A stretch of 64,000 bases of DNA. It comes from Alphaproteobacteria bacterium. Its GTDB lineage: Bacteria; Pseudomonadota; Alphaproteobacteria; RF32; CAG-239. How positions within the stretch are numbered: position 1 is the first letter of the stretch; the number at the start of each line of letters is the position of its first letter. A model generated the notes under the pieces. That model searched no databases. It saw only the letters and a program-made list of their open reading frames with translations, and had not been told where the DNA came from. The translations under genes were made by a program, and so were the position numbers. This document shows positions 35,701-45,249 of the stretch, in pieces. The stretch spans positions 1 through 64,000 of the forward strand of contig JAGBDC010000026.1 of NCBI GenBank assembly GCA_017937705.1, written 5' to 3'.

Positions 35701-36826
35701 AATCAAATAAATCAACTTCATTATTATCTTTGTCACGAACATAGCCAATATATTTCTTTTCCGATTCAGGTATCGGCATATTTAATGATTGAACAAAATC
35801 TCTAACATCAGGCAAATATTTGAACTTAACCGCCGTATTAGAATTTCCTTTAATTTGTTTTAATACGCCATTTTCAATAGAAATCGTACAATGCGGAACC
35901 AATACTCCATTTTCATCAGGACCTCGTAATGTATAAAACTTCCAACCTTCTTTTCCGATATAAGAATTATAACCGCCACGACCAACGCAATGTCCCATTT
36001 CATCAGACTCATATTTTAGCGATGTATGGTGTAACACACTTCCATTATCATCATATACCGGAGATGGAAGCATTTCATATATGCTATATCCGTCAGGATA
36101 TTCTTTTACCAGCTCTATACCGGTTCTGCTTTCTTCTCTGCGTTGAGCAATTTCTTTATTTTTACGAGCTATTTCTGCTTGTTCTTTTTCATAGGCAATA
36201 TGAATTTCTTCTATTAAATCAAAACTTAGATTTTCATCTTCAATATCTCGATTTAACAAACGTTTGGCATCAAATTTAATTATATTTTTTATATCGGAAG
36301 GTTGAGTTACTTTTTCACTCATATCACGAACCCGACCAAAAACATAATCGGAAAGCGAGGTTATTTTTCCGCCTAACTCTCCTCTGGCCAAATTTTCTCC
36401 GTCAACTTGCAACATTCCGTCATTATATTCAAATGGAACCCCATGTTGTGTCAAAACTTCCGGAGTAATTATTGATTTTGCCAGAAATAATGCACCGGAA
36501 TAGGCTTTTATATCAGAATCCAAATATGAAAAACTGTTAGTATCGGGTGTTTTATAACTTTCAATAGCTGTATTTATTTCTTTTATACGATTGCCTAATA
36601 AAGCTTTTTCTTCTTTAGTAGCCGCAGTCTTAATTTTAGAGGTAATTTCTTTTATTTGTTCTTTTAACTCTTTTATTTTAACGGCATTTTCTTTAAAATC
36701 AGCCTGAGCCTTTTTACGCTTGTCAGAAGCAGAGGTCAATTCTTGTTCATAACGCACAGCTGTATCATTATCGCCCTTCATAATAACGGAGCGCAAGACT
36801 TCATTTATTCTGATATATTTTTCCAT
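32795..36826 (-). CDS. Giant leucine-rich-repeat protein with a PcfJ-like domain
   Basis: 1343 residues, no signal peptide or membrane helix. Residues 28-90 form a coiled coil. Residues about 245-350 resemble PcfJ-like domains: EMGHCVGRGGYNSYIG with His-Cys near residue 278, then FYTLRGPDENG, HCTISIENGVLKQIKGNSN. From about 370 to 1100 come irregular leucine-rich repeats, and a module of about 120 residues containing 'STKxLxxKxxGTxWVExHLxEEN..DLSxxGLxSxPHDF' occurs at least twice. The C-terminal 200 residues are helical and basic. SD GAGG. Eukaryote-like LRR plus the isolated context suggests an effector or binding scaffold; this is inference. Confidence 0.6.
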   Translation of the reverse strand: MEKYIRINEVLRSVIMKGDNDTAVRYEQELTSASDKRKKAQADFKENAVKIKELKEQIKEITSKIKTAATKEEKALLGNRIKEINTAIESYKTPDTNSFSYLDSDIKAYSGALFLAKSIITPEVLTQHGVPFEYNDGMLQVDGENLARGELGGKITSLSDYVFGRVRDMSEKVTQPSDIKNIIKFDAKRLLNRDIEDENLSFDLIEEIHIAYEKEQAEIARKNKEIAQRREESRTGIELVKEYPDGYSIYEMLPSPVYDDNGSVLHHTSLKYESDEMGHCVGRGGYNSYIGKEGWKFYTLRGPDENGVLVPHCTISIENGVLKQIKGNSNTAVKFKYLPDVRDFVQSLNMPIPESEKKYIGYVRDKDNNEVDLFDLPEGVKLGELRLQYGTSYKGIKLENIDELDSLYIDGKFDENTIKQLSTVKYIKSFNIKSDEEADGYSQYPLNCEELVIAKGAKIPYNLGEAKTLRLDSSFEVNFADVPVLKNGIVGGKWGDVSGLSTKELLTKINGTTWVEEHLKEENGKIIIDADIDLSGRGLTSLPHDFDKIETTGEISLTSNQIRKIDSFPKYKKLSLDSIYLNVEDIPFSEEGIEGGSWHDISENSTKDLFSKMFGTKWVETHLSEENKTINTFVDLSRKGLSSFPHDFGDYTINGALNITYNRLDEEYYDIRYPMCKSLVIGNSYYENNNPNRLSSLPVTPLGIRLDNIADINFMECNIEDVIRKTKMLDESKLSQKDGVLIYDGDIDWSQQCIFNHQRYGKYNVPQNLTSLHITGEFTPPYWMREFPQCKKINLGNIGDVVLPDSTEICELRQADGLPLITGKNLKEVIIGNEHNQITVDLEKMSPDMLYKGNLAVRLEKLEKGKIYDFSNINIDGAITIYGSKACEAVVKLPNAKKVRFYEPITEKEAFMIHPKTKEIETERYFDIDLLPDNSSVKHIRFGYNSGFTQEQMEDVAGKIAQREIKVSGVDLSTVQSAHEVIQQRVNMKWDEEHKDISDLPQMVELDITSPRSDFDNKFLKDASPHLKVLHLDYMHGSLIDYSVIPDDVKLEEFQLADSRAQDTLLEELPKSLKKIKLLRVDHKNLDMEPLNRMPNLEWIDISQMKLADNAFDKVDPEVIKRLKITGDNNVEMRVEELKAIYNMPDTPDNRKIKQMHDWMINDDNSVPYDIKRTVFYSVANEVMRGKHPQPITEEEIAARVRGVQNFMLDSCAKIIMAEEKNHKAGDNKSGRSVLEENKGKKPGFYGHVGKYFTGEMTIGKMGKMLKTILTKKIKHHPDYEPAQRIVNDRMKSHIKSLQLGFHEQLSAQNSDVRTYEHVEKYYKPQYSFNKAVEKWHEQKRFY

Positions 36827-36897
36827 CTCAACCTCTAAAATATTGCTAATAGTAACATTATAATATAAAACAATTTTTTGTCAATTTTTTTACAAAA

Positions 36898-36926
36898 TTT
36901 AAGCCCTCTGTTCAGAGGGCTTTTTA
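36898..36926. terminator. Terminator after the TPR gene
   Basis: AAGCCCTCTG, 2-nt loop, CAGAGGGCTT. The stronger T tract is on the plus strand. Confidence 0.6.
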
Positions 36927-37862
36927 TTATTCAGATGGTGGAACTAAATCAGGAAGAGTTCCGGTTGCTTTTTTACGTTTAAGTTTACCTACAAACTTAA
37001 TAGAACGCTGAGCATCCCACTTTTTCTTACCTTCTTCAGTGTTGAATATTTGTTTATAAATCTCAATAGCTTGATCAAATTCGGACAATTTAGTTAAGCA
37101 ACTTGCCAAACCATCATAAAGCTTATGATGATAACGACCTTCATTAATCATTTGAGCTTTTTTGTAGCATTTCAAAGCATCAGGGAATTTGAGCATTTTT
37201 TGATATACGAAACCGATACTAATCCAAGCTTGAATTTCACGATTGTTAATATTCAATATTTTTGTAAAACATTTTAATGCTGAATTGTTATCGCCCATCA
37301 ACTGATATGTTACACCGATACCATTCCAAGCTTTAATATTTGATTTATCAGAAGCCAAAACTTTTTTGAAGAACGAAATTGCTCTGTCAAATTGTTTCAA
37401 TTTTTGCAAAGTAACCGCAATACTCAACAATGATTGAACATGTTTTTCATCAATACTCATAGCCTTTTCAAGAACATCTAAAGCTTCTTTGTACATATAC
37501 ATATGTTGCAAAGCAATGGCCTTTCCGTTCAAAGCTTCTAAAGATGTGTTATCAAGAGCAACAGCTATATCAAACTGTTCAATCGCATCTTTATAAAGAC
37601 CGCGCATTGAAAGCGTAACACCTTTGTTATTGATAATTTCTACTGATTGCGGATTTTTTTCTAATGCCTTATCAAAACACTCAACCGCTTCTGTATAACG
37701 GCTAAGTTTCTGCAAAGCAAAACCCTTTGAATTCAATGCTTTCCATGAATCCGGTTGTTCGTTGATTGCCTGATCAAATTGGGCAATAGCATCTTTGTAC
37801 ATACCTTGGTCTAAAAGCTCCTGACCGCGGCGATATGAGTTGTTTTCGTTAGTTTTTACCAT
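36927..37862 (-). CDS. Tetratricopeptide-repeat protein
   Basis: About 311 residues made almost entirely of TPR units of 34 residues (for example YKDAIAQFDQAINEQPDSWKALNSKG, YTEAVECFDKALEKNPQSVEIINNKG), seven to eight in all, ending in a basic Lys-rich tail and PDLVPPSE. The start at 37862 has an SD (AGAAGAGAG); the longer form does not. Third gene of the MoxR-DUF58-TPR group, where TPR proteins usually act as assembly partners. Confidence 0.85.
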   Translation of the reverse strand: MVKTNENNSYRRGQELLDQGMYKDAIAQFDQAINEQPDSWKALNSKGFALQKLSRYTEAVECFDKALEKNPQSVEIINNKGVTLSMRGLYKDAIEQFDIAVALDNTSLEALNGKAIALQHMYMYKEALDVLEKAMSIDEKHVQSLLSIAVTLQKLKQFDRAISFFKKVLASDKSNIKAWNGIGVTYQLMGDNNSALKCFTKILNINNREIQAWISIGFVYQKMLKFPDALKCYKKAQMINEGRYHHKLYDGLASCLTKLSEFDQAIEIYKQIFNTEEGKKKWDAQRSIKFVGKLKRKKATGTLPDLVPPSE

Positions 37863-37947
37863 TTTTCTCTCTTCTAAAACAAAATAATTCACTTCCGCCA
37901 AAATATCATCAAAATATCTTTTTGTCAATAAGATACATCCGGAAGAT

Positions 37948-38895
37948 TTATATTATTTTCATTTGCTTGGTTATTGCTATATCGGTTCTTATCGAAAGAT
38001 AGCGACAACCGAATTTGCGGCAAAATTCTTTCATTTTTTCTCTCTTATCCGCAAAAAAGTGCTGATATTCATCACAAAATGCTTTATATCGGCTATCAAA
38101 TACCACTGATTGTATATCATCTGATATCATATATTCTCCGGGGAATGGAGCTTTTTCTTCCAATATATCATATACATTTACACAAAAAAGTTGACTTTTT
38201 TTAGCTAACATTGCCAATGTTTTTTTGTCATCGTCATTCAAACTACTAAAATCACTAACAATAAATACCGTAGCTCTGCTTTTTATGCCTTGAACCATCA
38301 TTTGCAAAGTCTTGTTCAACCCGCCACTATGAATTTTTCCCTCGGTAATACGCTGATTTACCAACGATATTTTCTTAAAAATAGCCAATAAATGCGCTCT
38401 ATTTTGCTGAGGTTTGAATTGCCAAGTATTTTGTCCGTCAAAAATCATAGCTCCGAATCGATCATTATTCTCTTGAGCCATCCAACCAAGCAATGCTGTT
38501 ATTTTGCTTGCCGTTACCGATTTTAGCTCTTTACGAGTACCAAAAACCATTGATGGTGACAAATCGAGCAAAACATATATTTCTCTGTCTTTTTCTTCGT
38601 TATAAATTTTGGTATAAGGAGTATTTTTTCGTGCAGTAATTCGCCAATCAATATCACGGACATCATCGCCGAAAGCATATTCACGGCTTTCTTCCATCTC
38701 AATTCCTCGTCCCTTAAATGCCGATTTTACGTCCCCGGCTTGAACAGAAGAATTAAGACGAGTTTTTATATGTAAATAACGAACATTTTTACGTTGCTCC
38801 ATCAAATCTTCCAACGAAGCAACCAGCCCTTTATTTTCGTCTTTAGGAGGCTTTTTTTTGAACAAAGATTCCGCTATTTTTCTAATTTTAACCAT
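37948..38895 (-). CDS. DUF58 domain protein
   Basis: The 315-residue protein contains the DUF58 core GRGIEMEESREYAFGDDVRDIDWRITARKNTPYTKIYNEEKDREIYVLLDLSPSM, the last part being a VWA-like MIDAS strand (DxSxS). Soluble, without the usual N-terminal membrane helices. It lies 9 nt after moxR, and MoxR ATPases act as chaperones for VWA and DUF58 proteins. Confidence 0.9.
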   Translation of the reverse strand: MVKIRKIAESLFKKKPPKDENKGLVASLEDLMEQRKNVRYLHIKTRLNSSVQAGDVKSAFKGRGIEMEESREYAFGDDVRDIDWRITARKNTPYTKIYNEEKDREIYVLLDLSPSMVFGTRKELKSVTASKITALLGWMAQENNDRFGAMIFDGQNTWQFKPQQNRAHLLAIFKKISLVNQRITEGKIHSGGLNKTLQMMVQGIKSRATVFIVSDFSSLNDDDKKTLAMLAKKSQLFCVNVYDILEEKAPFPGEYMISDDIQSVVFDSRYKAFCDEYQHFFADKREKMKEFCRKFGCRYLSIRTDIAITKQMKII

Positions 38896-38904
38896 AACAA
38901 ATCC

Positions 38905-39876
38905 CTATGGTAACGGCACAACATTCAACAACTTTGTAATGATATCATCACTTGTATAACCTTCTGCCTGTGCTTCAAAGCTTAAAATTATACGATGACG
39001 TAAAATATCATAAATAACCGCATGTATATCTTCGGGAGTAACAAAATCTCGTCCGGAAATCCACGCATTTATTTTAGCACATTTGTCCAAGGCTATTGTC
39101 GCACGAGGACTTGCTCCATACATTACCAATCCGGACAAAGTTTCGTCATATTTTTCAGGATGACGGGTAGCAACAATAAGTTGAACCAAATACTCTTCCA
39201 TTTCTTTGCTCAAATATGTACTCAATGCCTCTTTTGTTGCAGCTTCGATATCTTTAATTTCCAACTTATCAAAACGTGTATCTTCATTCGGATTTACAAA
39301 AGTTCCTTCTTTTCTTACCAATTCCAAAATTTTATGTTCATCGGCTGCAGTAGGCTGGTCAATTCTTATATACATTAAAAAACGGTCTAATTGAGCTTCG
39401 GGCAAATTGTAAGTTCCTTCATGTTCAATCGGATTTTGTGTTGCCATAACCATAAATAATTTCGGTAATTTGAAACGTTGTCCGCCAACACTAACCTGTT
39501 TTTCGGCCATTGCTTCTAACAAAGCCGACTGAACTTTTGCCGGAGCTCGGTTAATTTCATCAGCTAATACCAAATTGGCAAAAACCGGACCTTGGCGAAA
39601 TTCAAATTCTCCCTTTTGAGAAACATAAATTTCACTACCGGTAATATCCGCCGGCAACAAATCAGGAGTAAACTGAATACGATTGAATGATGCAGAAACA
39701 CAGTCAGCTAATGTTTTGATAGCTTTTGTTTTAGCAAGACCCGGAGCCCCCTCCACCAAAGCATGTCCTTCGGCAAGCATAGTGATTATCATTTTTCGAA
39801 CCATTTCTTTTTGGCCGATAATTTTTTTATCCATATATTGAGTTAAATTTACAATTTTTTCTCTGATTTCTGACAT
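38905..39876 (-). CDS. moxR: MoxR-family AAA+ ATPase
   Basis: A 323-residue MoxR ATPase: Walker A EGAPGLAKTKAIK (with Ala-Lys-Thr), Walker B VLADEINRAPAKVQSALLEAM, sensor ATQNPIEHEGTYNLPEAQLDRF and the sensor-2 region YGASPRATIAL. SD (GAGGAAA) is good. First gene of the operon with DUF58 and TPR genes. Probable role: ATP-driven maturation of a metal-dependent or envelope complex; the client is not obvious. Confidence 0.93.
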   Translation of the reverse strand: MSEIREKIVNLTQYMDKKIIGQKEMVRKMIITMLAEGHALVEGAPGLAKTKAIKTLADCVSASFNRIQFTPDLLPADITGSEIYVSQKGEFEFRQGPVFANLVLADEINRAPAKVQSALLEAMAEKQVSVGGQRFKLPKLFMVMATQNPIEHEGTYNLPEAQLDRFLMYIRIDQPTAADEHKILELVRKEGTFVNPNEDTRFDKLEIKDIEAATKEALSTYLSKEMEEYLVQLIVATRHPEKYDETLSGLVMYGASPRATIALDKCAKINAWISGRDFVTPEDIHAVIYDILRHRIILSFEAQAEGYTSDDIITKLLNVVPLP

Positions 39877-39974
39877 TTTTTCCTCATGGGTATAGTTTCA
39901 AATAAGCTCTTTTATTTTTTTTATAATAATATAATATACGCAGCAGAAAACAAAAAAACAAGAAGTATCCACCG

Positions 39975-42305
39975 ATGAACGACATATTTGATTTAGACAG
40001 CGAAAATACAGCTGTAAATTTTGACAATATATCCGCTTTAATGCCGTCTGCTCCATGGCTTGACGAACTTAATCCGGAACAAAAACAAGCTGTTACAACA
40101 ACAGAAGGACCGCTTTTGGTACTTTCGGGTGCCGGAACCGGTAAAACCAAGGTTTTAACTACTCGTTTAGCCTATATTCTTTCACAAATGAAAGCAAATC
40201 CTTGGAACTGTTTGGTTGTCACATTTACCAACAGAGCTGCTCGTGAAATGACACACCGTGCTCGCAATATGATTGGTAATATGGTTGACTCGGTTTGGAT
40301 GGGTACTTTTCATGGAATTTGCGTAAAAATATTACGTCAACATGCCGAATTGGTCGGATTAAAAAATAATTTTACCATTTTGGGCGAAGATGACCAACGT
40401 CGCCTAATCAAACAAATATGCGAAGCTCAAGGAATTGATGATAAAAAATATCCTCCGCAAGGTTTATTGGATAAAATTCAACTATGGAAAGACAAAGGAC
40501 TTACCATTGATAAAATTAATACCGACATACACGGCAATGTTTTGGTTAACATATATAAAGCTTATCAAAGCCGTCTAATTGAACTTAATTGCGTGGATTT
40601 CGGCGATATTTTACTCTATGCCTTAAATATTTTAATGTCGTCCCCAGAAGTTTTGGAAAAATATCAAGAACGTTTCAAATATATAATGGTTGACGAATAT
40701 CAAGATACCAATGTTACACAATATCTTTTGTTGCGTTTATTATGCCAAAAACATCGCAATATATGTTGTGTAGGTGATGATGACCAATCCATTTATTCTT
40801 GGCGAGGAGCCGAAATTGAAAACATCTTGCGTTTTGAAAAAGATTTTCAAAATGCACAAATTATCAGACTTGAACGCAACTATCGTTCAACCGCAAACAT
40901 ACTGGGTGCTGCCTCAGCCTTGATAAAACACAATAGCGGACGTCTCGGAAAAACCTTGAAAGTTGCAGAAAACAGTCCGGCAAATAATTCTGACAATCAC
41001 AAGGTAAAAGTAGTAAGCACATATTCCGGCTCAGAAGAAGCTGTCTATGTTACGGAAGAAATAGAAAATAACTATCGTTACGGAACCGAATATTCCGATA
41101 TGGCAATTTTAGTTCGTACGGCAGCTCAAACTCGTGAATTTGAAGAAAAATTTATGTCTGAGTCTATACCTTATCAGGTTATAGGTGGGCTAAAATTCTA
41201 TGACCGAGCCGAAATCAAAGATATATTGGCATATTTACGAGTTATCTCACAACCTCATGACGATTTAGCACTTGAACGTATTATAAATAAACCGGCAAGA
41301 GGTATCGGAGCCAAAACGATTGAGAAAATTCAAAACGAAGCAAGATATAATAAAATATCTATGTATATGGCTATTGAAAAAATGCTATCAAACGGAGATT
41401 TTTCAGGAAAATAAAAAAATAATTTAATCGAATTGATGAATAACTTTAATATATGGCGACAAAATTCTCAAGCATGGAAACCTGATGAAATAGCTAGTGG
41501 TGTCTTAGAAGATTCCGGATATATGGAAATGCTTAAAAACGATAAGTCAGCAGAAGCAGAAGGTAGGATAGAAAACCTGAAAGAACTTGTTAACGTTATG
41601 TCCGATACGGAAAAGTTCCCTACTTTAGATGATTTTCTTGAACACACAAGCTTAGTTATGGATAACGACAATCAACAAGACGGAAATAAGGTCAGTATAA
41701 TGACTTTACATTCAGCTAAAGGGCTGGAATTTGATACGGTTTTTCTGCCGGGATGGGAAGAAGGATTGTTTCCTCATCAACGCTCTTTAGACAATGAACA
41801 GTCCGGAGATTTGGAAGAAGAAAGACGGCTTGCTTATGTGGCAATTACACGAGCTCGTAAAAAATTATATATTTTGACTGCGATAAATCGTCGTATGTAT
41901 GGCGAATGGAAAAACAATATTCCGTCTCGTTTTATCAACGAACTACCACCGCAATATATTGAAATATGCAATCAAGCCGCAAAATATTTCAACAACAATT
42001 ATCAACAAAATACATATAAATCAACAACTAACTGGAGTAACTTAAAGCAAAACAGCAACATAATTCAAGACAGTGACCGTTTTAGCTATGAAAGAGATGA
42101 AGATTATGGTTGGAACAGCGGAAATTATTACTATGCAAAAAAAGCCGCAAAAAATGCTACAACAGATATGCCGGTAGGAACAAAAGTTTTTCATAACACT
42201 TTCGGATATGGAAAAGTAATCAATATTGAAGGAAATAAGCTGGAAATTTGGTTTGATAAATTCGGTCATAAAAAACTGATAAAAGACTATGTCAGCAAAG
42301 TTTAA
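39975..42305 (+). pseudogene. uvrD: UvrD/PcrA-type DNA helicase split by an in-frame TAA
   Basis: The combined frame covers a normal SF1 helicase of about 776 residues. The first part has motif I SGAGTGKTKVLTTR, Ia TFTNRAAREM, motif II VDEYQDTN, III DDQSIYSWRGAE and IV RLERNYRST. The second part has motif V LHSAKGLEFDTVFLPGWEEGLFPH, motif VI EERRLAYVAITRARKK and the C-terminal Tudor-like FHNTFGYGKV. A TAA at 41412-41414 interrupts them, and both sides are in the same frame with only a few codons between. Neither half would work alone. A point mutation, a sequencing error or recoding are possible. Confidence 0.9.
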
Positions 42306-42317
42306 CATAATAAAAAA

Positions 42318-42344
42318 TTGACAAAAATATAATTTTGTTATAAT
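42318..42344 (+). promoter_or_regulatory. Possible promoter of the exported protein gene
   Basis: TTGACA and TATAAT, both perfect, but with a short spacer of 15 nt. Confidence 0.45.
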
Positions 42345-42380
42345 ATTTGTACAAAATAAAATTTTAGTAGGAGAAAAAAT

Positions 42381-42998
42381 ATGAGATTTTGGCAGAAGTT
42401 ATTTTTAGGTAGTATGATTGCTGGTGCAATGCACGGACAACCGGCTCAAGCTCAGGAAAATACGGATAATCAGCAAAGTGTTAAAGACAAAATAGAAATG
42501 ATGCAAAAGAGAATTACTCACACACAAGACTCTATTTTAGCTCAGGCTCCGGAAGCTTCTGTTGAAGAGTTTAGAAGCTTTGCTACTAAGATTGCAGAAA
42601 ATCAATATGGTAAATTTAATTATGATAATGCTGTTGCCGGAAAAAGCAAATATGATGAAGTTATGTCAGGTTTTGAAGCCACTGTTAACGTAAATCCATC
42701 TATGGAACTGCGTTATTATCCTTATATAGAAAATGGAGTTCATGCAAAAGGTGGAGATTTTACAGTCTATATCGGAAAACCGGGAAAAGACGGCTATCCT
42801 GAAGACGGTGAAATTTATAATGTGGATGACAAGGGTGTATATAAAGAAACTGATGAACAAAACAATCCTATTTATTTACCTAATAAAGCTCAAAGGAAAG
42901 TTCTCGGTCATGCCATGCAACAACTGAAAGACTATCAAAAAACACATTCTACTATTGACTATGCTCAAGTAGCTACGGCACAAAAGGTAAATGGTTAG
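42381..42998 (+). CDS. Exported protein of unknown function
   Basis: 205 residues with a signal peptide (RFWQKLFLGSMIAGAMHGQPAQA, cut before QE). The mature part is hydrophilic with helical ends and a central EATVNVNPSMELRYYPYIENG section. SD GGAG. Not recognised. It is followed by a terminator and lies opposite the HExxH gene. Confidence 0.65.
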   Translation: MRFWQKLFLGSMIAGAMHGQPAQAQENTDNQQSVKDKIEMMQKRITHTQDSILAQAPEASVEEFRSFATKIAENQYGKFNYDNAVAGKSKYDEVMSGFEATVNVNPSMELRYYPYIENGVHAKGGDFTVYIGKPGKDGYPEDGEIYNVDDKGVYKETDEQNNPIYLPNKAQRKVLGHAMQQLKDYQKTHSTIDYAQVATAQKVNG

Positions 42999-43012
42999 TA
43001 ATTAAGCAAAAT

Positions 43013-43040
43013 AAAAGGCGGTTTAACCGCCTTTTATTTT
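43013..43040 (+). terminator. Intrinsic terminator
   Basis: AAAAGGCGG, TTTAA loop, CCGCCTTTT, T-rich tail. Confidence 0.8.
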
Positions 43041-43212
43041 GTATTTTGTTGCTCTTTTAATCTTCTCATATTCATTTTTATCCGTAACCGTTTTTCTTTT
43101 TCCTCTTCAGTCAAGTGACTGATATGTGTTTTTTCTTTTCCCATGGTTGAAGGACATTGTCTGCTTTTTAATTCTTGGCGAATTTAGGTTGTTTTTTAGA
43201 TGTAGCATCCAT
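43034..43212 (-). pseudogene. Small basic protein, reading frame apparently broken
   Basis: The ATG at 43212 overlaps the stop of the HExxH gene (TGATG) and gives MDATSKKQPKFAKN before a stop. Shifting by one base near 43171-43176 leads into a charged frame (KSRQCPSTMGKEKTHISHLT, then EEEKEKRLRIKMNMRRLKEQQ) that runs to 43034. One missing base in an A/T run would explain it. Unrecognised. Confidence 0.35.
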
Positions 43213-44873
43213 CAGTTATTTACACTTCTTTCCAATAAATTAGCTAAATGCAAAGCATTTATTCTGGTAGGAGTAATACTTCCGCTCGTTCTCTGAGATT
43301 TTTCAAAACGGAGCTCTCTCAGACGTGCTGCCATAGGATTTTCGTCTTGTGAAGAAGATGAGATTTCCTCATGTCCCGCCGCTCTTTTAGCTCTCATCTC
43401 TGCAATTTTTGCATGTCCTTTTTGCATAGATTCAGAATAAGACTTTGTCGGTTTTTTAATTACAGTTCTTGTCAAATCGGGAAGCTCTGCATATTGCACT
43501 TCAGAAACACGACTTCCATCCTTATCCTCCCATTGTCTATATTTAGGAGCACTTCTGTTAACATCATTTACTGGTTCATTCTTAACTTTTTCACCATAAG
43601 AAAATATAAAATTTTTCCCCTTATTGAAAACATTGTATAACTTAGACTTCCAACCGGCATTATCTTGTACGGATTTAGCATATTGAGGTAAATTTGTTTT
43701 TATTAGACTATCATCAACCAGTGTTTCTTTTAGACAGACATTTCTTTTATTATTATTAAATTCTACATTATATGTATAAATTTGATTAACCGCATCATTA
43801 TACGCTTTTTCATTAACTTTTGGAAGTTCTTCACCTCTTTGAGCATATTCTCTTGCAACAGAATTAACCGCTGCATCGACAATTTTTTGATCAACATTAT
43901 TTTGTGCCAATGTGTAAATATATTTATAAGTACCCAGTGTTTCTTTTATAGTGTTCCTAAGATTTACATAATCTGGCTCATCATACAAAATTTTTTGAAG
44001 ACATATTTCTTCAATATATTTTTCATTTGTATCTTCTTGCCATACTCTATTATCCAAAAACTCATCCATTGCCAATTTATGCTGAACTAACTTTTGATAT
44101 TGTTCTAAACTCATATCTCCATTAAATTTTGGAACACCAAATTTTTCAACAATTTGCTGAGAAGACATTTCATTTATTTTATTTTTTTCTTTATAATCAG
44201 CCATATAATCAGCTATTCCTTTTTTCCCAATCTCAGGAATTTCGGCATCTCTATTCATATATTCGGAAAAATCAACTCCACCGATATTATAAGCAATTTT
44301 CAGAGCTCTTTTATAATTTTTGTCGTGATATTCTGCATATTTCCCATCTTTATCACTTGAAAACTTTGCACAACTCAAAGATGATTTATTATACACTTGT
44401 GCAAATTCATCTTCCCACATATTGCGAGTTCCATTTGCAATAAGAGCCATTTCTTTATTAAAGTCTTCTTTGTATTCGCTACGAGGATTTATTTCTCCTT
44501 TTTCAATTGCTTCCTTATAAAATTTATATCTGTCATCACCTCCATTATAATCAAAAACAGATATATCCCCTGTTTCAAGATATTTTTGTCTTAATACTAT
44601 TAATGATGCGATGTTTGCAGAAATTTCATCATGCATATATATTTTATATGCCTGTTCAGGTGATACAGGATACTCATACAAACCGGCTATTTCATTATCT
44701 TTATGTTTTTGCTCATGCGGTAATGTATCCGTGTATGTTTTGCCATTTTTATAAGATATTTCAACTGCATTTCTTTTAGGGATAAATACACCATTATAAC
44801 CGGCACCTTGAGGTATCGTATCAACTTGAAATTCAACATCTCTGGTTGGGATTCTTCTATTTTTTATCGGCAT
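43212..44873 (-). CDS. Large cytoplasmic protein with an HExxH zinc-protease-like motif
   Basis: About 553 residues without signal peptide. TLPHEQKHKDNE near residues 51-61 gives HExxH (His53-Glu54-His57) in a plausible helix, following the strand AVEISYKNGKTY. The rest is helical and charged; the C-terminal region is basic. Start at 44873 because GAGGTG lies 5 nt upstream. The motif suggests a metalloprotease, but the third ligand is not clear and no family is recognised. Isolated gene, possibly an effector-like protein. Confidence 0.5.
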   Translation of the reverse strand: MPIKNRRIPTRDVEFQVDTIPQGAGYNGVFIPKRNAVEISYKNGKTYTDTLPHEQKHKDNEIAGLYEYPVSPEQAYKIYMHDEISANIASLIVLRQKYLETGDISVFDYNGGDDRYKFYKEAIEKGEINPRSEYKEDFNKEMALIANGTRNMWEDEFAQVYNKSSLSCAKFSSDKDGKYAEYHDKNYKRALKIAYNIGGVDFSEYMNRDAEIPEIGKKGIADYMADYKEKNKINEMSSQQIVEKFGVPKFNGDMSLEQYQKLVQHKLAMDEFLDNRVWQEDTNEKYIEEICLQKILYDEPDYVNLRNTIKETLGTYKYIYTLAQNNVDQKIVDAAVNSVAREYAQRGEELPKVNEKAYNDAVNQIYTYNVEFNNNKRNVCLKETLVDDSLIKTNLPQYAKSVQDNAGWKSKLYNVFNKGKNFIFSYGEKVKNEPVNDVNRSAPKYRQWEDKDGSRVSEVQYAELPDLTRTVIKKPTKSYSESMQKGHAKIAEMRAKRAAGHEEISSSSQDENPMAARLRELRFEKSQRTSGSITPTRINALHLANLLERSVNN

Positions 44874-44977
44874 ACTACACCTCATAAACACTTACCATAT
44901 CAGGCTTATTATATCACATCATTATTATTATTCAAATCAAAATATAGTTTTTTTGTCAAATTATACAAAAAATATTC

Positions 44978-45006
44978 TTGAAAATTTAAATTTTAGATGA
45001 TATATT
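44978..45006 (+). promoter_or_regulatory. sigma70 promoter of the 56-residue ORF
   Basis: TTGAAA, 17 nt, TATATT. The 5' UTR is about 40 nt, with no SD. Confidence 0.6.
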
Positions 45007-45053
45007 ATAACTTCAATATAAATTATTCGTCTAATCATTAAAAATTTTCGAAC

Positions 45054-45224
45054 ATGAAGTATTTGAAAGTACACGAACAGCTCGAAATGCTGAAGAACAA
45101 CCAGTTGGATGAACTCATTGAGTACACCAAAGTACACAACCTCAACCACAATGTGGTTAGAATCTTGCTTGACCGCCTTAAAGAGGCCGTTGCAGAGAGA
45201 GAATCGGGTTCATCTATTCACTAA
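45054..45224 (+). CDS. Small helical protein, 56 residues
   Basis: The product begins MKYLKVHEQLEMLKNNQLDE and ends ESGSSIH; it is predicted to be all-helical. No SD, but a good promoter stands upstream and a membrane protein gene follows after 25 nt, so the two may form one transcript. GC content and leader place it in the SD-less class. Not recognised. Confidence 0.55.
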   Translation: MKYLKVHEQLEMLKNNQLDELIEYTKVHNLNHNVVRILLDRLKEAVAERESGSSIH

Positions 45225-45249
45225 ATTGTTTAACCAATAAATTAATTTT

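Noticed and set aside
39975..41414. A short, functional helicase ending at the TAA
   Set aside because: It lacks motifs V and VI and the rest of domain 2, which the following frame supplies.
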